Source: Streptomyces sp. 2131.1
GTDB taxonomy: Bacteria > Actinomycetota > Actinomycetes > Streptomycetales > Streptomycetaceae
Assembly (NCBI RefSeq): GCF_900105515.1
Contig: NZ_FNSY01000001.1
Coordinates: 2,914,001 to 2,978,000 of the forward strand
Length of the DNA: 64,000 nucleotides
Direction: 5' to 3'
The translations under genes were made by a program, and so were the position numbers. Below the pieces are notes generated by a model that saw nothing but the letters and a program-made list of their open reading frames with translations, did not search any database and was not told where the DNA came from. Of the stretch, positions 19,469-26,633 are shown piece by piece; positions within the stretch are counted from its first letter, which is position 1; the number at the start of each line of letters is the position of its first letter.

Positions 19469-19657
19469 ATAAGGACTCCCCCTGTGAACCCGGCCGGACC
19501 TCCGACCGAAGCCTAGTTCGTGTCCGCGAAGTCTGATCCGGCCACGGGAGAAACCATCCGCCGATTTCGCCCCCAAGGGAACGAACGACGTCATTCACCG
19601 CGATAAAAGGCGTGAATGCGCCGGTTGCCGCCGAGCGCCCATTGCGGGAGGCGCGGG

Positions 19658-19711
19658 GGCGGATTGCGGGAGACATCGGGGGCGTACTCCCGATGCCTCC
19701 CGCAATCCGCC
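19658..19711. terminator. Hairpin downstream of mqnA
   Basis: A 23-nt inverted repeat (19658-19680 and 19689-19711, one mismatch) with an 8-nt loop lies 56 bp beyond the mqnA stop. A partial extra copy of the stem (ATTGCGGGAGGCG) occurs just to the left at 19641-19653. Confidence 0.7.
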
Positions 19712-19766
19712 ATTCATCGCATGTTCAACGAAATCGAAAATGCCATTCCCGTGCGGCGGGATGTTC

Positions 19767-20654
<888 letters not shown>

Positions 20655-20792
20655 CTAGACCCGTCCCCGCCCGGCTGCCCCACCGGGGGCGGGCGGCTCA
20701 CGGGAAGGCCCTCTCGGATGGCTCATCCGGGCGGCAATCAAACATCCGGGTGAAGTGATCTTTCCCTCTACCCTTCGGTACACCCTGCGTGC

Positions 20793-20798
20793 TAGGCT
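20793..20798 (+). promoter_or_regulatory. Candidate -10 element of the cold-shock gene
   Basis: TAGGCT about 133 bp upstream of the start codon, within GTGCTAGGCTCG. It would give a leader of about 125 nt. No clear -35 hexamer. Confidence 0.4.
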
Positions 20799-20837
20799 CG
20801 ACGGCAAGTTGCAGTTTGGTTTCCCTTGCAGTACAGA

Positions 20838-20876
20838 GCCTGCGGAGCATGTAACCCCGCAGGCTTTTGTAGTTTT
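20838..20876 (+). ncRNA. Structured leader with terminator-like hairpin before the cold-shock gene
   Basis: A perfect 8-bp GC stem (20838-20845 and 20857-20864) is followed by TTTTGTAGTTTT, an intrinsic-terminator shape. It lies inside the presumed 5' leader of the cold-shock gene, 55 nt before the ribosome site. Attenuation or temperature-dependent folding is possible by analogy with other csp leaders. Confidence 0.5.
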
Positions 20877-20930
20877 CAGACTTCATCGCAGGTTCTGGAG
20901 CAGGGCAACCCTTTGGCCCAAGGAGGGCTT

Positions 20931-21134
20931 ATGGCTACCGGAACCGTCAAGTGGTTCAACGCTGAAAAGGGCTTCGGCTTCATCGCCCAGGACGGCGGCG
21001 GCCCGGATGTCTTCGTCCACTACTCCGCGATCAACGCGTCCGGGTTCCGCTCCCTCGAGGAGAACCAGGTCGTGAACTTCGACGTCACTCAGGGCCCCAA
21101 GGGCCCGCAGGCTGAGAACGTCACCCCGGCCTAG
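20931..21134 (+). CDS. Cold-shock domain protein (CspA family)
   Basis: A 67-aa nucleic-acid-binding protein covering one OB-fold cold-shock domain. The RNP-1 motif KGFGFIAQ and RNP-2 DVFVHYSAI are intact, with the N-terminal [15 protein letters not shown] typical of the family. It acts as an RNA chaperone. An ideal AAGGAGGG site lies 7 nt upstream of the ATG. The transcript ends at a strong hairpin at 21177-21218. Confidence 0.96.
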   Translation: MATGTVKWFNAEKGFGFIAQDGGGPDVFVHYSAINASGFRSLEENQVVNFDVTQGPKGPQAENVTPA

Positions 21135-21176
21135 TTGCCCGGGTCGGCCGATCGCGGCCGGTAAGAGCAGTACCCA

Positions 21177-21218
21177 AGGAGCCCCGCTCCCCCGCACCGG
21201 CGGAGGAGCGGGGCTCCT
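21177..21218 (+). terminator. Terminator of the cold-shock gene
   Basis: Perfect 14-bp inverted repeat (21177-21190 and 21205-21218) with a 14-nt loop, 43 bp after the csp stop codon. Confidence 0.85.
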
Positions 21219-21432
21219 GCCCGTGCGCGGACCCCTCCCGGTGCCGCTGCCCCGTTCCACAATCGTTGTCGAGGGCTTGTGCAGAGAGTCATCCGTTACT
21301 GACGGGCCGACCCTTCACAAGGCAGACTGTTGACGGCGGTATCAACGGTATGGAGCAATCCGGACAGCCTGTGGCCGATCCGGACACAGCGACCGTGCCG
21401 TGTGCTGTGTGCAGGCAGGACAGGAGGCAGCA

Positions 21433-24387
21433 ATGGGCCGCGACGACGGGCCACGGGTACGAGTTCCGCAGCAGCGGGGCCCGGAGGACGAGGCCGTGCT
21501 GCACTTCTCCGTACTCGGTCCCGTACGGGTCGGGCGCGGCGGCGAACCGCTGCCGTCCGGATCCCCGCAGCAGCGCGCCCTGTTGTCGGCGCTCCTGCTG
21601 CGCGGCGGGCACACGGTGACGGCCGCCGAACTCATCGACGGCATCTGGGGCGACGAGCCGCCCTCGCAGGCGCTGGCCGCCGTACGCACCTACGCCTCCC
21701 GGCTGCGCAAGGTCCTCGGACCCGACACCCTGGTCAGCGACTCCGGCGGCTACGCGATGCGCACCGCTCCCGGCACGCTGGACCTGACCGTCGCTCAGGA
21801 GCTCGCGGCCGAGGCGGAGAAGGCCAGAGCCGGCGGCGACCGGAACGCGGCGCGGGCCCTCCTGAACAAGGCGCTCGGGCTCTGGGACGGCGAGGCGCTG
21901 GCCTCGGTGCCCGGCCCGTACGCGGATTACCAGCGCACCCGCCTGGAGGAGTGGCGGCTCCAGCTCACCGAGACCCGCCTCGACCTGGACCTGGAGGCGG
22001 GCTGCCACGCGGAGGCGGTCTCCGAACTGACCGCGCTCACCGCCGCGCACCCCCTGCGGGAGCGGCTGCGCGAGCTGCTGATGGTGGCCCTGTACCGCAG
22101 CGGCCGGCAGGCGGAGGCGCTCGCCGTCTACGCGGACACCAGACGGCTGCTCGCCGAGGAGCTGGGCGTCGACCCGCGCGCGGAGCTGGGCCGGCTCCAG
22201 CAGCGCATCCTGCGCGCCGACGAGGAGCTGGCCCGTCCGGCCGACGAGCCCGCCCAGCCGGCGGCACCGGTCCGCCCCGCGCAACTGCCCGCAACCGTGC
22301 CGGACTTCACGGGCCGGGACGCGTTCGTCCGTGAGCTGGGCGACCGGCTCGGCACGGCGGAGGGCTCCGTGATGGCCGTCTCCGCACTGGCCGGCATCGG
22401 CGGCGTCGGCAAGACGACCCTCGCCGTCCACGTCGCCCACCAGGCCCGCCGCCACTTCCCGGACGGCCAGCTCTACGTCGACCTCCAGGGCGCCGGAGCC
22501 CGCGCCGCCGAGCCGGAGACGGTCCTCGGTGCCTTCCTCCGGGCCCTCGGCACCGCGGACTCCGCCATACCGGACACCCTGGACGAGCGCGCCGCGCTCT
22601 ACCGCTCCACGCTCGACGGCCGCCGGGTCCTGGTCCTCCTCGACAATGCCCACGACGCCGCCCAGATCCGCCCGTTGCTCCCGGGCACGGAGGGCTGCGC
22701 GGCGCTCGTCACCAGCCGGGTGCGGATGGTCGACCTGGCGGGCGCGCACCTCGTCGACCTCGACGTGATGTCCCCGGAGGAGGCGCTGCGGCTCTTCACC
22801 CGGATCGTCGGCGAGGAACGCATCACCTCCGAGCGCGAGGCCGCGCTCGACGTGGTCGCCGCGTGCGGGTTCCTGCCGTTGGCGATCCGGATCGCCGCCT
22901 CCCGTCTCGCCTCCCGCCGCACCTGGACGGTCTCCGTCCTGGCCGCCAAGCTCGCGGACGAACGCCGCCGCCTCGACGAACTCCAGGCGGGCGACCTCGC
23001 GGTCAAGGCCACCTTCGAACTCGGCTACGGCCAGCTGGAACCGCCCCAGGCCCGCGCCTTCCGCCTCCTCGGCCTCGCGGACGGCCCCGACATCTCCCTG
23101 GCCGCCGCGGCGGCCCTTCTCGACCTGGACCCGCACACCGCGGAGGACCTCCTGGAGGCGCTGGTCGACACGTCCCTGGTCGAGTCCGCCGCCCCGGGCC
23201 GCTACCGCTACCACGACCTGGTCCGCCTGTACGCCCGCTCCTGCGCGGAACGCGACGAACAGGCGCCCGGCGAGCGGGAGGAGGCGCTGTCGCGGCTGCT
23301 GGACTTCTACCTGGCGACGGCGGCGGGGGTGTACGCGCTGGAGCGGCCGGGGGAACGGGTCCTGGACCACTTCGAACCCACCGGCCGCCCCGGCCTGGCC
23401 TTCACCACGCCGACGGAAGCACTGGACTGGCTCTTCAGCGAGTCCAGCGGTGTCCTCGCGTGTGCCCGGCAGGCCGCCGCCAAGGACACGGTCGGCAAGG
23501 CCGCCGACCTTCTGATGGCCGCCGTCGACCTGGGTGAATCAGGTGCGAACTCCCGCCAGTTCACCCAGGCCGCGACGGCGGTCTCGGAAGCTGCTCGGGC
23601 GGCCGGGGCCGTCAGGGCGGAGGCGCGGGCGCGCACGATGCTGACGCATGTGCACAGCATTTCCGGCCGGTTCACCGACGCCAGGAGCGACGCTCTGCGA
23701 GCCCTGGAACTGGGCCTGGCCGCCGGGGACCCCGTCTCGTCGAGCCAGGCGCCCAATCAGCTCGGCATCATCGCCCTGTACGAGAACCGGCACGCCGACG
23801 CGGAGGCGCACTTCACCCAGGCCCTGGACGCCTTCCGGGCGGACGGCAACAAGTCGGGCGAGGCGTCCGCCCTGTGCAACATGTCCAGGGTGCACCTGGC
23901 CACGGACCGCAAGACGAGCGCGGTGAGCCTGGCACAGCAGGGCATCGCCCTCTACGAGGCGGACGGCAGGAAGCAGGCTCTCCGGCTGGCCAACGGAAGG
24001 TACGCGCTCGGCCTGGCGCTCACGGGCGCGGGTCAGACTTCCGAGGCGCGCCACGTACTCACCGAGGCTTTGACCGTGTTCCGCGAGAGCCGGCAGCGCT
24101 TCTGGCACGGCATGACCCTGTTCCGTCTGTCCGAGGTGGACCTCGCCGACGACCAGCACGCCCAAGCCGCCGCACTGGCCGAGCAGGCGCTCGCCGTTCT
24201 GCACGGCATCGGCGGGGAGTGGCGGCGCGCCAACGTACTCACGGTGCTGGGCCTCAGCCTCATGCCGCTCGGTCAGACCGATCGCGCGCAGGCGTGCTGG
24301 CGTGAGGCGCTGACCGTCTTCGAGGAACTCGGTTCGGCCGAGGCCGGCGACGTGCGTGTTCTGCTGGAGTCGACGCCGGTGTTCTGA
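21433..24387 (+). CDS. AfsR/SARP-family transcriptional regulator with NB-ARC and TPR domains
   Basis: A 984-aa large SARP. In order: an OmpR-like winged helix (about 20-110, FSVLGPVRVGRGGEPLPSGSPQQRALLSALLLR), the bacterial transcriptional activation domain (about 115-255), an NB-ARC P-loop ATPase (Walker A GIGGVGKTTLAVHV near 324, then LVLLDNA), and C-terminal TPR repeats from about 690. Such proteins activate secondary-metabolite or developmental genes. AGGAGG lies 6 nt before ATG 21433. It is followed by a hairpin and the repeat-peptide gene, a possible target. A direct repeat ATCCGGACA (20-bp period) occurs upstream. Confidence 0.93.
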   Translation: MGRDDGPRVRVPQQRGPEDEAVLHFSVLGPVRVGRGGEPLPSGSPQQRALLSALLLRGGHTVTAAELIDGIWGDEPPSQALAAVRTYASRLRKVLGPDTLVSDSGGYAMRTAPGTLDLTVAQELAAEAEKARAGGDRNAARALLNKALGLWDGEALASVPGPYADYQRTRLEEWRLQLTETRLDLDLEAGCHAEAVSELTALTAAHPLRERLRELLMVALYRSGRQAEALAVYADTRRLLAEELGVDPRAELGRLQQRILRADEELARPADEPAQPAAPVRPAQLPATVPDFTGRDAFVRELGDRLGTAEGSVMAVSALAGIGGVGKTTLAVHVAHQARRHFPDGQLYVDLQGAGARAAEPETVLGAFLRALGTADSAIPDTLDERAALYRSTLDGRRVLVLLDNAHDAAQIRPLLPGTEGCAALVTSRVRMVDLAGAHLVDLDVMSPEEALRLFTRIVGEERITSEREAALDVVAACGFLPLAIRIAASRLASRRTWTVSVLAAKLADERRRLDELQAGDLAVKATFELGYGQLEPPQARAFRLLGLADGPDISLAAAAALLDLDPHTAEDLLEALVDTSLVESAAPGRYRYHDLVRLYARSCAERDEQAPGEREEALSRLLDFYLATAAGVYALERPGERVLDHFEPTGRPGLAFTTPTEALDWLFSESSGVLACARQAAAKDTVGKAADLLMAAVDLGESGANSRQFTQAATAVSEAARAAGAVRAEARARTMLTHVHSISGRFTDARSDALRALELGLAAGDPVSSSQAPNQLGIIALYENRHADAEAHFTQALDAFRADGNKSGEASALCNMSRVHLATDRKTSAVSLAQQGIALYEADGRKQALRLANGRYALGLALTGAGQTSEARHVLTEALTVFRESRQRFWHGMTLFRLSEVDLADDQHAQAAALAEQALAVLHGIGGEWRRANVLTVLGLSLMPLGQTDRAQACWREALTVFEELGSAEAGDVRVLLESTPVF

Positions 24388-24392
24388 GCCCT

Positions 24393-24426
24393 CCCGGCGC
24401 GTTCATCATTCGTTTATCGCGCCGGG
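24393..24426 (+). terminator. Hairpin after the SARP gene
   Basis: Perfect 9-bp GC stem (24393-24401 and 24418-24426) with a 16-nt AT-rich loop, 6 bp after the SARP stop. It suggests that the downstream peptide gene has its own promoter. Confidence 0.65.
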
Positions 24427-24504
24427 CCACTCTCTCCTCATCGATCCGTCGCGTCGGGGGGCAGGCGGATCGGTGGGTGGCCCCACCACTAGGGTGAACG
24501 GCCC

Positions 24505-24552
24505 GGTGTGGCCGTCCGGCGATCCACGGGGGAACCGCCGGACGGTCACACC
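24505..24552 (+). promoter_or_regulatory. Long hairpin just upstream of the repeat-peptide gene
   Basis: A 17-bp stem (24505-24521 and 24536-24552) with one G-U pair and a 14-nt loop ends 41 nt before the peptide start codon. A candidate -10 TAGGGT lies at 24490-24495, which would place the hairpin at the extreme 5' end of the mRNA. It may stabilise the message or be a protein-binding site. No U-run follows. Confidence 0.5.
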
Positions 24553-24593
24553 ATCCACTGCATCCACGCTTCAGCTTTCAGGAGTTGACCTTC

Positions 24594-24767
24594 ATGGCCG
24601 ACAACAACGGCATCCTCAAGCCGACCGACGCCCACGCCTCCGGCGAGGAGCTGACGACGCAGGACGCCCACGCCTCCAGCGAGCCCCTCAAGCCGACCGA
24701 CGCCCACGCCTCGGGCGAGGAGATCACCACGCTCGACGCCCACGCCTCGGCGCCGAAGCCCAACTAG
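24594..24767 (+). CDS. 57-aa peptide of four 12-residue DAHAS repeats
   Basis: A small acidic protein, not recognised as a known family. The pentapeptide DAHAS occurs four times, at residues 12-16, 24-28, 36-40 and 48-52, exactly 12 apart, within alternating units of the type KPTDAHASGEE and TTxDAHAS. There is no signal peptide, transmembrane segment or Cys. AGGAG at 24580-24584 lies 9 nt before ATG 24594, and a strong hairpin follows the stop. Position directly after a SARP regulator suggests controlled expression. It could be a repeat-core peptide precursor, a metal-binding peptide (regular His) or a signalling peptide; none is shown. Confidence 0.8.
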   Translation: MADNNGILKPTDAHASGEELTTQDAHASSEPLKPTDAHASGEEITTLDAHASAPKPN

Positions 24768-24784
24768 TCCAACCGGAACGGGGG

Positions 24785-24825
24785 AACGGCCGCGGCGGTG
24801 CGGAGGGGAAGCCGCCGCGGCCGTT
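24785..24825 (+). terminator. Terminator of the repeat-peptide gene
   Basis: Perfect 14-bp inverted repeat (24785-24798 and 24812-24825) with a 13-nt loop, 17 bp after the stop codon. Confidence 0.75.
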
Positions 24826-24847
24826 GCATGCCACCGGCGAGACCGCC

Positions 24848-24910
24848 GTGACCACGCGGAACACCCACGCCACCGTGGTGACCCCGGATGGCAACCCGCA
24901 CGCCACCTGA
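24848..24910 (+). CDS. Possible 20-residue peptide with HAT motifs
   Basis: A short frame starting GTG at 24848 reads VTTRNTHATVVTPDGNPHAT. Extended in frame to a TTG at 24824 it would gain LHATGETA. The recurring N-x-HAT / LHAT motif echoes the DAHAS repeats of the preceding gene. No good ribosome site is visible and the TTG lies inside the terminator stem, so this may be a decayed repeat unit rather than a gene. Confidence 0.3.
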   Translation: MTTRNTHATVVTPDGNPHAT

Positions 24911-24969
24911 GCCACCGCACACGGCGAGTGCCCGGGCTTGAACAGCTCGGGCACCCTCGGTGCTGCGGC

Positions 24970-25065
24970 GGGTCGCTCGGCGCTGAAGGCCCCGGGGCCG
25001 ACCTCGCTGCGGATCTCCTCCGCCAGTTCCTCCGGCTGGGTGACGGTGTACTTCTTGGTTGCCAT
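24970..25065 (-). pseudogene. Remnant of a small antitoxin-like gene (N-terminus only)
   Basis: From ATG 25065 the minus strand encodes MATKKYTVTQPEELAEEIRS and about ten more residues resembling the N-terminus of ribbon-helix-helix-type antitoxins common in Streptomyces. After residue 32 the similarity stops and the frame runs on through low-complexity sequence that opposes the HAT-peptide frame. No toxin partner is next to it. Confidence 0.45.
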
Positions 25066-25156
25066 ATCTGACACCGTGCCCGTCACCCTTTCAGCCGGGC
25101 CGCCTCATTCATCGCATGGGGTGATCACATCACCCCGGCGAGTGGCCACCCCGGGC

Positions 25157-25690
25157 TCAGTAGAGGACCGCCGCCGTGACGGCGCACTTCGCGACCCGGG
25201 CGACCTTGTCCGGGTGGTCCATCCGCACGGACACGGTCTTCGTCTCGCCGCGGGACGCATCCGCCGTCGCGCTGCCCGTGTCGACCACGACGCCGGACGC
25301 GTCGAGGAAGTTCACGTCGACGTTGTACGTGTGGCTGCCGCTCGCGTTCGCGGTGAGGCGGACCGTGGAGGCGGTGACGGCCTTGACCGCGCCCTTCGCG
25401 GGGGCGGCGCAGCGGAAGACGTACGCCTTCGGGGCGGCGGTGGCCGTGGGGGTCGGGGACGTACGAGTGCCCGAGGTGCCGCCCGACGTGCGGTTGTAGC
25501 GGTTGCCGGAGTCGGTGTCGTGGTACGTGCCGTTGCTCTTCTTGTCGTTGGAGCAACCGCCGCCGCTGCTGTGGCTGGAACGGCTCTTGCCGCTCCTGCT
25601 CTTGCTGCCGTGGCTGCCGGTGGAGAAGCCGGTGAGCGCGAGTACCACCGCGACCAGGACCACCGTCAGCTTGACGTGCTGCCGTTTCAT
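25157..25690 (-). CDS. Secreted protein with Ser/Gly/Lys-rich linker, unknown function
   Basis: A 177-aa exported protein. The signal sequence KRQHVKLTVVLVAVVLALTGFSTGSHG occupies about residues 2-28 and has no lipobox Cys at its end. A low-complexity linker (Ser, Lys, Gly, Asn, Thr) runs to about 75, and the C-terminal 90 residues form a beta-rich domain with two Cys (FRCAAPAK, AKCAVTAAV) that could make a disulfide. It resembles FxLYD-like exported domains in layout, but I do not recognise it firmly. Confidence 0.75.
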   Translation of the reverse strand: MKRQHVKLTVVLVAVVLALTGFSTGSHGSKSRSGKSRSSHSSGGGCSNDKKSNGTYHDTDSGNRYNRTSGGTSGTRTSPTPTATAAPKAYVFRCAAPAKGAVKAVTASTVRLTANASGSHTYNVDVNFLDASGVVVDTGSATADASRGETKTVSVRMDHPDKVARVAKCAVTAAVLY

Positions 25691-25885
25691 CGAATCCGCC
25701 CCCGAGTGTGTGGTGTTCCGCCGTGGCCGGCCGGGTGGCCGGGCGACACGGCACCGTAACCCACAGCATGGCGCGGGTGACCGGCGGGCCGGTCATGGCC
25801 CTGTCACGGTCTCGTCCCCGTCTGGTGGCGGGGGCAACCCGTGCGGCGTAGCGTCGGAGCGAGAGCGCGTCCTGGAGGTACGGAC

Positions 25886-26524
25886 ATGATCCGCAACGTC
25901 CTCGGTGCGGTCCTCGCTCTCGCCGGAGCGGCGGCCGCCGTGCTGAGCCCCTTCCGTGACTGGTACGACGGCCGCCTCGGGCGGCATTACCGGCTGGGGG
26001 ACCTCTTCAGCGGAACCGGTGTGGCCGGTACGCATTCCGGTGGCCTCTTCGGCTCGCTGTGGCTTCCGTTCCTGTGCGCGGCGCTGGTGACCGTGCTGGG
26101 CGTCCTGATGCGCTCCCGCGCGCTCGTCGCCCTGGCGGGCGTGGTCGTGCTCGGCTTCACGGTGCTGTGGATGGTCCGGGTGTTCCAGGTGACCGACAGC
26201 CTGGCCGTCACGGGCGACGGGTCGGGGCTGGGACCGGGCGTCGCGCTGGCCCTCGGCGGGGGTGCGCTGATCCTGGCGGGGGCCTGGGTGATGTCGGGCC
26301 GCCGCCGCGCCCCTCAGTACGACGCGCCGGGGTCGGGCGCGCCCGACACGTGGCCGCCTACGCGGGAGCCGGGGCCTTCGGTCCAGACGAGCCCGTGGCC
26401 GGAACCGGAGGGCGACGACCCTTACGTGGGGCCGCCCCCGGACTCCCCGGGGCCGCGCTCGGACCCCCCGGGGGCTCCCGGGACCCGTCCGCCCGGCGGA
26501 CATCCCGGCCCGTCCGGCGATTGA
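25886..26524 (+). CDS. Small multi-pass membrane protein
   Basis: A 212-aa protein with about four hydrophobic helices: residues 5-20 (LGAVLALAGAAAAVL), 52-70, 77-97 and 110-130. A conserved-looking SPFRDWYDGRLGRHYRLGDLF loop follows the first helix, and the C-terminal 75 residues form a Pro/Gly-rich tail. ATG 25886 follows GGAGG. Streptomyces genomes carry such proteins near kinases; the function is unknown. Confidence 0.8.
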   Translation: MIRNVLGAVLALAGAAAAVLSPFRDWYDGRLGRHYRLGDLFSGTGVAGTHSGGLFGSLWLPFLCAALVTVLGVLMRSRALVALAGVVVLGFTVLWMVRVFQVTDSLAVTGDGSGLGPGVALALGGGALILAGAWVMSGRRRAPQYDAPGSGAPDTWPPTREPGPSVQTSPWPEPEGDDPYVGPPPDSPGPRSDPPGAPGTRPPGGHPGPSGD

Positions 26525-26608
26525 GGACGGAACCCTTGCCCCGGTGGGCGGTGCAGCAGGGGTTCGGGCCCACCCGATGACCGGTTCCGTCCTCACACGC
26601 CGGACGGG
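26509..26608. repeat. Long-spaced inverted repeat between convergent genes
   Basis: 25-nt arms at 26509-26533 and 26584-26608 match at 23 of 25 positions, separated by 50 nt. The core CGTCCGGCGATTGAGGAC belongs to a repeat type I associate with convergent-gene intervals in Streptomyces. The left arm overlaps the membrane-protein stop and the right arm precedes the kinase stop, so a bidirectional terminator is likely. Confidence 0.7.
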
Positions 26609-26633
26609 CTGGGGCGGGCCGGACGGCTTAACG

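Larger units (their letters stand above)
24768..25156. other. Intergenic stretch with gene debris
   Basis: 389 bp holding the terminator of the repeat-peptide gene, the doubtful HAT peptide and the antitoxin remnant described separately. Otherwise no feature is visible. Confidence 0.5.

Noticed and set aside
19658..19711. Insertion-sequence terminal repeats
   Set aside because: The arms are adjacent with an 8-nt loop and no transposase is near; a terminator explains them better.
24724..25065. A full 114-aa protein starting MATKKYTV on the minus strand
   Set aside because: Only the first about 32 residues look like a real antitoxin N-terminus; the rest is low-complexity and antisense to other sequence, so it is recorded as a remnant.
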